Source: Lasiosphaeria ovina (taxonomy: Eukaryota > Ascomycota > Sordariomycetes > Sordariales > Lasiosphaeriaceae). From it: 64,000 nt of DNA. Below the pieces are notes generated by a model. That model worked only from the letters and a program-made list of their open reading frames with translations, searched no databases and was not told where the DNA came from. The position numbers and the translations under genes are program-made. Within the stretch, counting starts at the first letter, position 1. Every line of letters begins with the position of its first letter. Shown one piece after another: positions 22,250 to 34,434 of the stretch. The stretch is taken from the NCBI GenBank assembly GCA_033439765.1, contig JAULSN010000001.1, positions 6,386,001-6,450,000 on the forward strand. The letters are read 5' to 3'.

Positions 22250-24369
22250 ATGGCGGCGCGCAAACTTGCACAAGAAGTCGACAAGTGCTTCAAGAAGGTG
22301 GCCGAAGGTGTCGCAGAGTTCGAGGGCATATACGAGAAGATCGAGCAATCCAACAATCCAGCCCAGAAAGAAAAACTCGAGGACCAGCTCAAGCGCGAAA
22401 TAAAGAAGCTGCAGAGACTACGAGATCAGATCAAGACATGGGCGGCGAGCAACGACATCAAGGACAAGGCTCCTTTATTGGACCACAGGAGGCTGATAGA
22501 GACGGTTTGTAATTCTGCTTCCCATGACATTTCAGCAGGCGGCCTCTGCCGCCGATCCGGACATTTTGCGCTTATCATTCGTGTTTTAGCAAATGGAGAA
22601 GTTCAAGGCGGTCGAGAAGGCGATGAAAACAAAGGCGTACTCGAAGGAGGGTCTGTCGGCGGCCGCGAAGCTAGACCCCAAGGAACAGGCCAAGATGGAG
22701 GCGTGCGAATTTCTGAGCAATACGGTTGATGAACTCGAACAACAGATCGAGGCACTTGAGGCCGAAGGCGAAGCAATACAGGCGACAATGAAGAAAGGGA
22801 AAGGCCACAGCGCCAAGGCAGACCGCATGGCCGAGATCGAGCGCATCATCGAACGGCATAAGTGGCACCAAGGGAAACTTGAGCTGATACGACGGTCTCT
22901 GGAGAACGGGGGTGTCGAAACCGAACAAGTGACTGATCTAGAGGAGAGCATCAAGTACTATGTGTCAGACGGCATGAATGATGACTTCATGGAGGACGAC
23001 GGCATGTACGATGACCTGAATCTAGAAGAGGAGGAAGACGTGTACGGCATGAACCAGGAGGGCGACAAAGGTTCATCGCAGGATACTCAGTCGGTACAAG
23101 ATGACATTGGTGAGCCGGAGACAAGGGCTCAAAGTGTGCCGGCTGCCAAACAACGTGCGACGGTCGATGCAGCGGCGGCGTCGTCTGGACGGCGCCCCTC
23201 AACGCAGCTCAAATCGCCCCTTCCAACCCTTGCAACAGTCCATAGCAACCCACTGCCGACCATTGGCAACGGGTCGTCGAGTGCTGTTGCCATGAAACCA
23301 GCGTCCGTCCCGACTAGACCTGCTGGCGAGGGCCTAAAATACGCCAGCGCGGCCGCAGCCGCAGCGGCAAGCGATAAGAACAATGTTGGAATTGCACCTC
23401 TGCCGCCGCCGCCATCAGCAACACCAAGCGCTGTCATCTCGCCATTACCAGGCTCACAACCAAAGACGAGCACGACAAACTCTCCCAGCTCAACATCGAC
23501 ACAGCCGGTACAACAGGACAAGCCGACACACGCCGTCCCCGCTCAGACAAGTATGCCACCAACGGTTGCCCCGGCGCCGGGGTTACCAGCCAAGCCAGAG
23601 GCAACAAGAGCCACGTCCTCGCGGGGCAAAGCGCCAGCCCAGACGGCCGCATCGGAGCCTATAGGATCCTCTTTGAAAGGTCAGAAGAGAGAAGATAGTC
23701 ATCCAGGGTGTCATTATCGTGTTAACATTCTATTAGTAGGGCAAACAAACGGCACGACCAATGGGATTAGGCCCATTGAAGAGGAAGAAGAGGAAGAAGA
23801 GTCCATTTACCACCTTCCCGCATCCTTGCAAGACCTGGTAGAGTCTTTTGAAATAACCAAAAAGCGTCCCGCACCCCTGGGCTCGCCAACAACACATAGG
23901 ATGCAGGCTTCATCCGAGGCGAGCAAGCCTGAGGCGGTTGATGCAGAAGCACCACGGAGCTACCAGCCCGAAGTAAAATACCACACGCACACGCAGTTCC
24001 CACAGGAGCCGTTGTCGATATTCGACGACCCTAGACTGTATTCGCGCATTGACCCGGACACACTGTTCTACGTATTCTACTACAAGCAGGGCACATACCA
24101 GCAATACCTGGCCGCCAAGGCGTTGAAAGACCAGAGTTGGAGGTTCCACAAGCAATATCAGACATGGTTTCAACGCCACGAAGAGCCGAAATCTATCACG
24201 GAGGAATTTGAGCAGGGAACATATCGGTTTTTTGACTATGAGAGCACATGGTGTGTCAATTCTTCTTGCCTACTCGAATGACAAACACGTTGCTTACCTT
24301 TTTTCCAGGATGAATCGTCGCAAGGCAGATTTCAAGTTCGCCTACAAGTTCCTTGAAGACGACGTATAA
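22250..24369 (+). CDS. NOT3: CCR4-NOT complex subunit NOT3/NOT5
   Basis: Scaffold subunit of the CCR4-NOT complex, which deadenylates mRNA and links translation to decay. Four exons: 22250-22504, 22590-23679, 23740-24250 and 24309-24369; 638 aa in frame. The N-terminal Not3 domain (about 1-225) is a long helical region starting [20 protein letters not shown] with [20 protein letters not shown], and [23 protein letters not shown] across the first junction. The middle (about 240-480) is low-complexity Pro/Ser/Thr with poly-Ala and poly-Glu runs. The C-terminal NOT box (about 510-638) has [21 protein letters not shown] and [18 protein letters not shown], and ends [12 protein letters not shown] after a short last exon. 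The start ATG sits in a good context directly before the conserved N-terminus. The third intron acceptor could be 3 nt earlier, which would replace one residue and add another. Confidence 0.95.
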
Positions 24370-27367
24370 TCTCGGCTCGACCAGGATCTGCGCGCGGATG
24401 ATTGGCCTGTGGGTTGTGTGTATAAGTTTGCGGATATTTGTCAAGATAGTGCACGAGGCGGGGGGTACGTGCCCCTACCTTTTGAGTCAAGGATGGAGAG
24501 GAGAGGAAGGCTTATTCTCATGGACGTGCCTGGTGCTTTTTTAGCCTTTACCTTGATGAAATGGTAAAGCAACTCACCCGGTATGGGCGCCTCGCCACCT
24601 TATCAGGCAAACTCACAAACCTTTGTGGTAACGTAATTTGTAAGTGGTGCCCGTCCCGCGCTCATGTCCGCCCAGCCGCCTGCAATGTCCATTTTCCAAG
24701 AGCCAGGTCCAAGAGCCAGGCCGCTATACAATTTTATATATGAACAAAACCTCCCACCAAGGCGAATAATGTGACTTCTCAGAGGCAAAAAAATATAGGC
24801 CAGACAGCCGTTGTAGACGCCACGAGGTAAATCGTATGGCGGCATCAGGACGAGACTCTGGGCCTGTTTGTCACAAGTATCGACGGCCTTGGTTTATTGT
24901 ATAGTTGTCACATCTTGATGAACTCTCTATCCTTCTGCACCTTAGGATTTTTTGCGGTCCTGTTTCGTTCACATGAGCGCAGGGCATAAACATCCCTTCC
25001 CTCGTCGTGCAATGCCTGCTTGGTCTCTAGACGCCGGAACCGGCACCCTGGTCGGAGTCGGGACGGATGTTTTGGCTACAAAACAGCCTCGAACCTTGCT
25101 CTACTTTCGGGCTCGTTATCCGTAACGACGGTGGCTTTCTGACTACCTGGCTTGGGGCCGGCAGTTCTATCTTGGGTATTTGCTTAGAGAGCCTAGCATT
25201 CTGCCTCGACGACAAACTGGTATCTGCAAGTCAACGTAGGTGATGGCCCCTAAAATGAACGCCGAACAGGGAATGGAGGGGTGTGTAGTCTTCGTCATAT
25301 TGGAAATGGCACACCTTGGCAGCCCTGCTTTTAGTTATCAGGCACAATGACACAACGGAATACGGAGCAGTTGGTAAGTACATCTCACTTTGTTCCGGGC
25401 ACAAGGCGGCAGCGGCACCAAACTTATGAGAGCACGTTTCTTATTCTTCTTTTGCTTTTTTGTTTTGTTCTTTTTATTAAATTTTATTTATTTTTTAGAG
25501 AAAAAAAAGGGGGAGGCACGTCGGTAGATTTAGCACGCTGCAACACTAGAGTGTGGAAATGCGGGACTCTGTAGACGAAGCAAAAAGCCATTAGTATTTC
25601 TCACCGGCAGCGGCAAACCTGACGAGGCTGTCGTTCCCGGCTCCTTCCTTGTTCTGTACACCGAACTTTATCAAGGGCGGGAGCTCGGAAGAAGGGTGGG
25701 GGAAGTTGCGGGGCTTTGCGATGGGGAACAGTTCTTGTTGTGGGATTGGTGGCGGAGGGAGACTAAATTCCTAAGCTTTTCGCTTCCCGCATTTATTGCT
25801 CAGCCGCACTAAGAACGACGACAACTTGCACTGGGCTGGTCATGACGGTCTGGACCAAACAAGGCTCTTCTATTCCATTATCCTTTTGCACTTTGATCCG
25901 CCTTTTTGCTTCTTCTCACTCTCTGATCTGCCCGAGGCTGGCCTCACTGATTTGAGATGGCCCAGGTACCCCTAAGATTGGTCAAAGATAAGAGGAGTAT
26001 CTCAAGTGAAGCCATGCTATTGGAACAAGGATGTTTTCTTTACAGGCGGACCTGGATTAACAGTCAACCTCTCGTCTCGGTGCTCTGCAAGCTGCCCACC
26101 ATGGATCCTCGCTTCCCACCTCAGTCTCCCTTATAAGGGTGCTGCGCCTGCGCCTTGTGTGGGGTGGGGTGTTTCGTGGCCCTGACATGATTGTATATGC
26201 CCCCCCTCCTCCCCCCCCAACCCTTGCTTGTTGTGTCTGCGAGGCTCTGAGGATTCTCTCTTGTTCTTCCAAGTTGCCGCTGATCCACTAGATTCGACTC
26301 GGTAGTCGTATACCCTGCTTCTCGCCCTGCATTTTGTCGTCAGCCCTGATGAGGCGACTGGCAAAGGACTGGCGAGAAGGAGCGGGCGGGCCATCTTATC
26401 CCCCCTCACCCTTCCCATGGGTTAGTTTCAACAGGTTGAGGCTATCTCCTTCACCTTTCACGACTGTGCCCTCTTGCTTGTACTACCCCCCTTCCCTTTT
26501 TTTTTTCCCTTTTTTACTCTTCACGACACCTTTTGCGACTTCCTCACCGAAGCCCGCACTTTACAGCCTGTCTTCTTACATCTGCGCAGGAATACAAGTA
26601 TGACTTAAAGTACAGCTCTTGTGCACTTTCTCAAGCAAGGTGTATTTTTCCCACTGTCCCCTCCATAGCTTCGGTTTCGAGCTGTGATTGGTGTGGCCGT
26701 AGCCAAGGTATCTCGCCGAGCCCACCCAAGCAGCGGACCGAACTGAGCCTCCTAAGAGTCGCTCTATCTTCTCTTCTGTTCCGTGCATGACCTCGATGGC
26801 AGGGCTTCTTTGGCTGTTCTTCCCCATCACTGTGCAGCAAGCACCCCCCTCTCGAGGGAGCTCGATAATCCATTCTAGAAGCTCGATGTGCAGATGCCGC
26901 ATTTGCAGGTGTCCCTCTCTACACACCCCACCCTGGCCAGTCGCCAGCCTCACACCTACGGTGTGCAAGTTGCTTCGCTTCACTTCTTCCAAGCCCGTGG
27001 CAGCCGTATTTTGAGCTGGGTATATTTTCGGGTCACCATCCTCGTTGTCCGGGGAGATTTGACTCAACCATCTTCACTGATTGCTTCTCTCACTTAAGCG
27101 TAGTATCGTTTCCCCTTTCCCAGTGCTCTCTCTCTTTATTCTTTTTTTTCACTCTTGGCCATAGTCAGACCTGTGAGTTCATCTGGGTTCTATATTTGCC
27201 CCCCTCCCCCCTCCCGTGTCTAGAAAAGTGTCTAAGAGAGGTCGATTGCTGCTAATTTTCAGATTACAAGATCGCCTTCCAACTACGCTCTTCAAGATAC
27301 CGGATCACAGTACGGTAAAACACTCGGGCATTACGGACTTCAAGTCACGGAGCGGGACCGGTTTTCC
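24370..27367. other. 3-kb gene-free stretch before the zinc-finger gene
   Basis: No supportable gene. A 62-codon minus-strand frame at 25027-25215 has ordinary composition but no start or splice context I trust. The segment about 25440-25510 is T/A-rich; 26460-26520 and 27120-27210 are strongly pyrimidine-rich on the plus strand, as in fungal promoters and long 5' leaders. Much of it is probably regulatory DNA of the zinc-finger gene. Confidence 0.5.
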
Positions 27368-28621
27368 ATGGATAACTATAGTCACTATGATTTCGACCGG
27401 GCAGCCTCGAACCCAGACGATTTCCCGCCCGGTCCTTTCCCCATGCAGAGAACCTTGTCCGAGGCTACAAGCTACACAGTTGACAGCAACTTGTCGGCCA
27501 GCACATGTTCGTCGGGAGGCTACCTAATGGATTACCCTCTGAGCTCCCCTACGTTTGAGAATGCCACCAAATACGACAAGTCGTCGTCCTATTATTCGAC
27601 GATGCACGATGACGCTCAGGACACGGACTACTTCGTTTCATCCACCGGAGCCCAATATGCACATGTCGACATGCAAGTCCCCGAAGATGTTCCACTTGGC
27701 ACAGCTCGGTCCTCGGAAAGGTTTACCACCGCCGTTGGCGATATCGAAAACGCCGCCAGCCTAGCTATGCAGCACGCCCAGTCACGGCTCGACTTGGGTG
27801 GGGAACAGCCTTCAATTATTAGCTCGGATGCCGTCGAAAACCTGGCCCAGCGACTACTACTTCGAAAGCGGGACCGGTGCACTGCAGACCGGAAAGCAGT
27901 GCAAAACGTCCTCTACCACTATCTCTATCAGCTCTTCAAGGAAGAGGGGACATTTCCTGTAGACCCGAGGGTGAGCGAGGCACTCGAGGAGGCGGCCTGC
28001 CAGCTTCAACTCAGGCTACAAGGACAAGAAGCATCTAGGATATCCTACCTTGCAATTGTAACAGTTCTTGCCGAGCTTCAGAAACAGCTGGCAAATGAAG
28101 ATTCTGGGGCTCTGGGCCAAGAGGTGCCTGCCTCGTCGTTTCTAGAGTAAGTCGATAAGCACACCTGGCAAGAAAATGCATGTAACTAACCAACCACCAG
28201 GTCCCCCATACCAGAGAAGGAGAGATTTACGTGTCTTGTTTCCGGGTGCAAACAAAAAGGGTTTGGCCGGTCAGCAGACTTGGACCGTCATTACAAAAAC
28301 GTGCACCTAGAGGAGGAGCACAAGAAGAAATTCTCGTGCGACTACCGGAAGTGTCACCGCCGAGAAACCCCCTTTTTCCGTCAAGATCACTTCCGTGACC
28401 ATCTCCGAGAATTCCACAAGGAAGATCTTCCTCGCCGTGGTAGCAAGGGCGATGCCGAGTGGTGGAAGACTCGGTCTCCCCTCGCCATGTTCAGCGGGTG
28501 GTGGCGTTGCAATCGATGTCTAACCACACGAGTGCAATACGCAACTCACGGCTTCGAGTGCCCAACATGTGGGAGTAACTGCGAGCCCGACCGACAGAAA
28601 CACCGAGTGTCTCCTTGCTAA
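27368..28621 (+). CDS. C2H2 zinc-finger protein
   Basis: Two exons (27368-28146, 28201-28621), 399 aa. The intron starts GTAAGTCG and ends CACCAG. Residues 1-150 are polar and Tyr/Ser-rich without a known domain. Residues about 155-250 form a helical block (SDAVENLAQRLLLRKRDR, YHYLYQLFKEEGTFP). The C-terminal part holds one clear C2H2 finger (C-x4-C-x13-H-x4-H, around CLVSGCKQKGFGRS) and a second degenerate finger (C-x4-C-x15-H-x4-H). A Cys4 ribbon (CNRC...CPTC) follows, after a Trp-rich linker. This points to a nucleic-acid-binding protein, probably a transcription factor, found in filamentous ascomycetes. The target genes are unknown. It is preceded by an unusually long gene-free and pyrimidine-rich region. 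Confidence 0.85.
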
Positions 28622-29845
28622 GGCAGCAAAAGCAGGAGAAGTATTTCTCGTTGCCTGTTTGTCTTACTCTGCTTTCGCCCTAGAATCTTTCTGGCTTGCT
28701 TTTTTGTCGGATGTGTCGAATACTGAGGAATATGGGTATCAGATGTTCGCTCTCTAGGTTGAGTGTTGAGTGAAGGCGGCTGACTGGTTCGGTGATAAGG
28801 AGTTGGATGGATGGGCACAGGATACAATGAATACTACCTGCTTAGGTAGGGTTTTGGAAGGAGTATCGTGCGAAGCGAAATGAGAAACTCGTTCGCTTCC
28901 ACCGCCACCGAGGAAAAGATAGGCACCTACCTTACCTTGGTCACTGTACCGTAGTTCTTGACTGTCTATGGAGTACGTCCTCCGCAGGTACCTTACCTTA
29001 GGTACCCTGCTACTATTTACCTTGTCCTCCCGCCCGTCCGGACCGGGCAATTGTATCTGCTGCGGCAAAACCAACGCCCCGAGTTACCTACATACCTTAG
29101 GCAATTTTGGCTAACTCCTAAGCCTTTTATGGTATGAGAACAACCCTGTGAAATGGGATGAGGAGGGGTTTGTTCAAACCAACCCCCCCCTGCCCCTCTT
29201 CTTACCCGGTCGTACCCCACTTTTTGACTCGATCTTCGAAGAGTTTTACCATCATCGGAGCTTCAATCGACGAGAGAGCAAGACGTGGGGGAATTACTTG
29301 TACGAGGTTGCTTCATCATACATCGGCCGTGGAGGAATGCTTATATACTTACTACAGAACCTAACAAGCCAAATCTCACGTCGGATCCGCACTACCGGCT
29401 GCTTCCCCTCCCCCACCTCTCTCTTCAGGTTGTGTCACGTCACGACGCTGTTAGACAGACCTTCCCCAGCTCGCCCCAGTCAAGCCCACCACCGATCTAC
29501 CGGTTCGCCCTGTGTTGTATCCCCAGCGGCCCCAAACGAAACGGTTTCCGGTATCTTGCATTTGAACTCTGCCTGGGTGAGTGTAGAGCCGCAATCGGAC
29601 CCCCGAGAGAGCGTCTGTCTGCCCGATCGAGTTTCCTGACTTGCCGGCGCTATCCACAGCTCAAAAGCGCCCAATCAACACCATCGAGACTCCATCCTCG
29701 GCTCTCGTCGCCGGCTTCATCTTGTAGCCCCGACTCTTGTCACGGCGGCCCGGTCCGGTGCGGCTGCCCAGCCCAGCCCAGGTTCATCTATCTCTCCCTC
29801 CCTCGCTGCCCCTCCTCCTATTACTTCCATTTCCCCCTTCCCACC
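28622..29845. other. Promoter/leader region of isocitrate dehydrogenase gene
   Basis: No gene supported. It contains CCTTACCTTAGGTACC-type strings at about 28925-29010 and 29080-29100. From about 29380 on it is CT-rich with many short pyrimidine runs, as expected for the promoter and leader of a highly expressed fungal gene. Confidence 0.55.
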
Positions 29846-31603
29846 ATGACGCCCATCAACCCAGCCAGCATCCGTGTTTCCCTCCGCCAAACCACCCGGT
29901 CTTGTACTTCCCCTGCTGTCTCCGCGTCCCGACTTTCCCCGGCCCTCTTGTTCCAGAACCGCCGACGCACCATGGCTTCCGCCGTCCCCGCCAAGATCAA
30001 GGTCAAGAACCCCGTCGTCGAGCTCGATGGCGACGAGATGACCCGCGTCATCTGGAAGGACATCAAGGAAAAGTTCATCTTCCCCTACCTGGATGTTGAC
30101 CTCAAGTACTACGACTTGGGTCTCGAGTACCGTGACGAGACCAACGACCAGGTCACGATCGATGCTGCTGAGGCCATCAAAAAGTATTCTGTTGGTGTCA
30201 AGTGCGCTACCATCACCCCTGACGAGGCACGCGTTAAGGAGTTCAACCTGAAGCAGAGTAGGTCAAAAACGGCCCCCCGATGGCTTGCTTCTATGTTAAT
30301 CCTTGGCTCCTTATTCGTGCCGCCTTTTCCCGGCCCGGTTGCAATTAGACTTTTGGACATTTGCTTAACCACTAGTTTCCCTCCACCGCACCTCTAGAGA
30401 AATAGTAAACTAAATGCTAACCAGCTTTTCCCACGTGCTAGTGTGGCTCTCGCCTAATGGAACTATCCGTAACGCTCTGGGCGGCACTGTGTTCCGCGAG
30501 CCTATTGTCATCCCGCGGATTCCCCGTCTGGTTCCTGGGTGGAAGAAGCCCATCATCATCGGCCGCCATGCCTTTGGCGACCAGTACCGCGCCAAGGACT
30601 TGGTGGTCCCGGGGCCAGGCAAGCTGAGCATGGTCTACACCCCAGAGGGTGGCAAGCCCCAGGAAATCAATGTGTTCCAGTTCAAGAATGGCGGTGGCGT
30701 TGCCCAGACGCAGTATAACACCGATGATAGCATCACCGGGTTCGCCCACGCGAGTTTTAAGCTGGCCCTGGACAAAGAACTTCCCCTTTATATGAGCACC
30801 AAGAACACCATTCTAAAGAAATACGACGGCCGCTTCAAGGACATCTTCCAGGAGATATTTGACGCCGAATACAAGGCCCAGTTTGAGGCCAAGAAGATCT
30901 GGTATGAGCACCGCCTCATCGACGATATGGTTGCCCAGATGATCAAGAGCTCCGGGGGCTATATTATGGCCCTAAAGAGTCAGTGCATCTCTCTCTCTGT
31001 TTCTCTCTCTCTCTTTTCTTTCTTTTCTCCCTTTAGCCTTGACCCACTCGCTCTCATATGCTTCCCCCCTATGCAGTTTTCCCTCACCTTTTTCCTTTTT
31101 CCTTTAGGGAAGGAAACTCTAGCCTCTATCCTTTTACCCCTCTTGTTTGGTAAATCTAGCTAAAAGGCCCCTGGCTAGACTATGACGGCGATGTGCAGTC
31201 CGACATTGTCGCCCAAGGCTTTGGGTCACTGGGACTGATGACGTCGGTTCTCATCACTCCTGACGGCAAGACGTTCGAGTCCGAGGCCGCCCACGGCACC
31301 GTCACTCGTCACTACCGGGAGCACCAGAAAGGTCGCGAGACGTCAACAAACCCCATTGCTTCCATTTTTGCATGGACCCGCGGCTTGATCCAGCGTGGTA
31401 AGCTGGACGAGACACCTGACGTGGTTGCCTTCGCCGAGAGCCTTGAAAAGGCGTGCATCGACGCCGTCGAAATTGACGGCATCATGACCAAGGACCTGGC
31501 GCTGGCTTGCGGCAAGACCTCTCGCGAGGATTATGTCACCACAACCGAGTATCTCAATGCAGTTGAGAGACGGATGAAGCAGACCCTCAAGGAAAAGCTG
31601 TAG
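29846..31603 (+). CDS. IDP1: NADP-dependent isocitrate dehydrogenase
   Basis: Oxidative decarboxylation of isocitrate to 2-oxoglutarate with NADPH production. Three exons: 29846-30257, 30442-30978 and 31179-31603; 457 aa. Both introns split an Asn or Met codon at phase 1. Residues 1-42 are rich in Arg and Ser without acids, a mitochondrial presequence. A second in-frame ATG (29972, [11 protein letters not shown]) in a CACC context begins the mature-like enzyme. Motifs: [22 protein letters not shown] (substrate-binding Ser/Asn), [17 protein letters not shown], the metal-binding [18 protein letters not shown], and the NADP-binding [14 protein letters not shown]. Two starts suggest mitochondrial and cytosolic or peroxisomal forms from one gene, as is known for fungal icdA-type genes. 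The second intron carries CT repeats. Confidence 0.97.
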
Positions 31604-32399
31604 GCGATTGACGTTAAACCAAAAGGACTTCTCTAAACGTTGTGGACAGCTTAAAGCTAGGTCACGGCAAGCACAATCGGTATGGAATTCCTACGTATAG
31701 CCAGGACGAGGACTTCGCCCCAGTGCCGCGGAATGGAACGGACTGGGTTTCTTGATTCGCATTACATTGTGGCAGCATACAACCATCTCTTACCTTTCTT
31801 TGTGCATTGTTTTGGTCAGCAAAGTCAGGCTACATTTATTATCATTAATCAGCCTTTTTTTATTCAAATTCTCAAAAATCGTTGGTCAAGAACTAGTACA
31901 GCTCTTTGTAAATAGACTGCTGCTAGGTATCGCTGAGAACATATTGGAAATGGATACCTGTGACATATACAACCCAATTATCTACCGCAGCTGAGTTGAA
32001 GGAGTTGAAAAAAAAAAGAAAAACCAACTGTCCTGCTGCTTGCTAATTTGCGTCTTCATCTATGAGAGTAATCAACCCCCTAAAAGATCCCATGTTCCAA
32101 ACCCAATCTAGTCCTCGAGTGTCAAACGTGGCTACCCGCGAATTGACAATGCATTCTTTTTTTCCCGCTCTGGAATTTCCCAGACGACCAGAACCAGCCC
32201 ATAGTACATACATGTTCGTATAATAGCAATAAAAGGTGTTGCAGAGGCTCACTTGAGTGATAGAGTCCCCGGAGTGTAGTGGAGCGTTTCTCAGCTGGAT
32301 TTATCGTAATCTCAACAGATCCAACGCAATACAAGTCTGCTTGTCAGAGCCCATCTGAAAAGCTAAAGCTACAGCTAGCCTGGTAAAACAGGCGGCAAA
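31604..32399. other. Convergent 3' region
   Basis: Between the convergent ends of the isocitrate dehydrogenase and IEC3 genes. Moderately AT-rich, consistent with two 3' untranslated regions; no gene or stable repeat seen. Confidence 0.55.
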
Positions 32400-33677
32400 T
32401 TAGTCCTCGGCAGCAGCGGCGCTTTTTCGAGACCTTTTCGGTCCCGTCGTTGGTGTACTTTCAGGCCCACCGCCCTCACTCTTTCGCTTCTTCTTCGTGG
32501 GTCTACTGGAGCCCCCTTTTGGTCGATAGCCCGGGTCATCGTCGATGACGCGTTTCCGTTTACCCTTGCTACCAGCCGTAGTGGGCGTCACGGCGTCGTA
32601 TACGGCATCGTCATCCGGAAACTCGACGGTCTCCAACGTCAATCCGCCCTTCTCACGGCTGTAAGCAATGCTCGCTCTCTTGTTGCGCGGCCCCCCGGTT
32701 CCACGGCCGCTACCGGTACCACGCTCGCCCTTCACCCGCCCATTCCCACGCGCCGACGATGGGTGTTCGTCTCCATTCTCCTTGTCGGCAGCTGTGTGTG
32801 TCTCGGCATCTTGTAAGAAGGTTTTAGGCGCGTGCTTACGAAGCCAGTTGTACACGGACGTTGGATTTCGGAGCGCAAAGTCACGGTTCGTTAGCACAGG
32901 CACTGAGCCAACGTCTTTAGCACCATTTACGGCACTGTTGGGAACCGTGTCATTGCTCTGAGCCAGCGGCGCGAGAGTTGGTAGGGGGGGCGGCATGACG
33001 CCAGTGATTTTGTATTCATTGCTGGCCAGGCGCGTATCAATCTCCCATATATAGTTGTCGATGTCGTCGGCTGTCAGGAAAGAAGGGGGGTGAGGCTGCC
33101 CCTGCGAGGAGTCGGCTGGAGAATCACGGCCGGCTTCAAGGTCAGCCATCAATTCGGGGAAACGCTCCGCCGCCGAAGCAAAAGTTGAGTGAGGGACGTC
33201 TTGTAGAAGCTGCCAGTAGGATCTGGAGGGCTGTGGTGTTGAGGGAGGGGTCGATGGCCTGTCGATCTCGAGGAAGAGTGCATCGCTATCTGATGGTGCA
33301 TCGATATGGAGATCGAAACGCTTCGAAGGGGGTATTTGTGCTGAATTGTTCACGTCTAGAAGAAGGTCAAGTAGACGGCTGAGGCATGAAGAGTTAGCAA
33401 TGATGGCTGGCAGTGCGGTAGTGATGTATTGCAGATGAGGAAGAGAGCCAACTTACTCTTTTTGAACAGCAAGCCTGCGCGCGGTAGCCAGCGCTCTTTG
33501 CTCTAGTTTGTGGAGTTCTTCGCCATCATGCATCTTTTGATCAAAGACGATGCGCATTTTGCGATACTTTTTCTTCCACGAGCGATACGTGGGCTTGTCG
33601 TCGGCCATCCTCGTGTCACCGGAATCGTCTTCCGCTTTGACCTCGACATCAGTTCGCCGGCGCGTGTCGAAATCCAT
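32400..33677 (-). CDS. IEC3: INO80 chromatin remodelling complex subunit Iec3
   Basis: Accessory subunit of the fungal INO80 nucleosome remodeller, so nuclear. Two exons on the minus strand (33457-33677, 32400-33378), 399 aa; the intron is 78 nt, starts GTAAGT and ends CTCAG. The N-terminal conserved block is clear: DDKPTYRSWKKKYRKMRI, then a helical stretch with EELHKLEQRALATARRLA, and DRLLDLLLDVNNS across the splice junction. Residues about 100-240 contain a second conserved block (FLTADDIDNYIWEIDTRLA, NPTSVYNWLRKHAPKTF). The C-terminal 140 residues are basic and disordered with KRKR and KKKRK nuclear-localisation-type clusters. Promoter shared with the divergent MYG1 gene. Confidence 0.9.
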
Positions 33678-34434
33678 TTCAATGCTCGATTATGTACGAT
33701 GATCCGGGAGAGATAAACGGAAACTGGAAGTGTTGGTCGTACGAGGGCCAGTATATGGAAGCTGGGATGGCGAGGAAGAAGACGGGGTCGCGTTGCTGAA
33801 TTATTGATGCCAGTCTCCGAATAACAGCGAGAGGTTGAGATGTTGGATCCGCGGCGATCAGCACCAGGGGCAGAACGGTGCGCGCGCACAGTCAAAGCAG
33901 TCACAGTACACTATGTTAACGATTTTCTGCGGGTTCTCGAAAAGCGTATCCGTATCCGTACGGAGGTATTCTGTATTCCGTACGGGATAGCTGTAAGTGG
34001 GTAAGGCAGGTACCTACGGTACCTACCAGGGTACATGCCTACTCAATCCTATTGCACAAGTATCGTTGACCAACATGATCTTAGTCCCAAAAACCTGCCT
34101 CACCAGGTACTCGATGGTCAATTGATTTGCATTCACAGCACGTTTAAGAGAGAACCGAGGGCTGTTTTTACATTCTCCGTACTGTCTAAGTCAGCCTACG
34201 GGTCTTGAGAAAATAGAAGTAGTATCCTTAATAGGTTAGACCAGATACAGATTACACTAGTATGTAAGCTCCTGTTTTGCCGCACGGTACGGAGCAAGTC
34301 GACGCTCCCCATTGCATTTTCCTATAAAGCAACACACTTGTCGACGGGAATTCAAATCGAAACCAAACTCTACTTTTCTGCCGACTTTCCCATACTCCTG
34401 ACCCAAGCAAATCCTTATTCCAATCACAATTTGC
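33678..34434. promoter_or_regulatory. Divergent promoter IEC3 / MYG1
   Basis: A 757-bp spacer between divergent genes. It holds the palindrome TCCGTACGGA (33955-33964), repeated ATCCGTA units beside it, and GGTACCTACGGTACC at about 34009-34023. All belong to the two intergenic palindrome families seen across the window. Promoter role inferred from position. Confidence 0.55.

Noticed and set aside
25027..25215. 62-codon minus-strand frame
   Set aside because: Ordinary composition but no homologous features, no convincing upstream exon and no promoter context.
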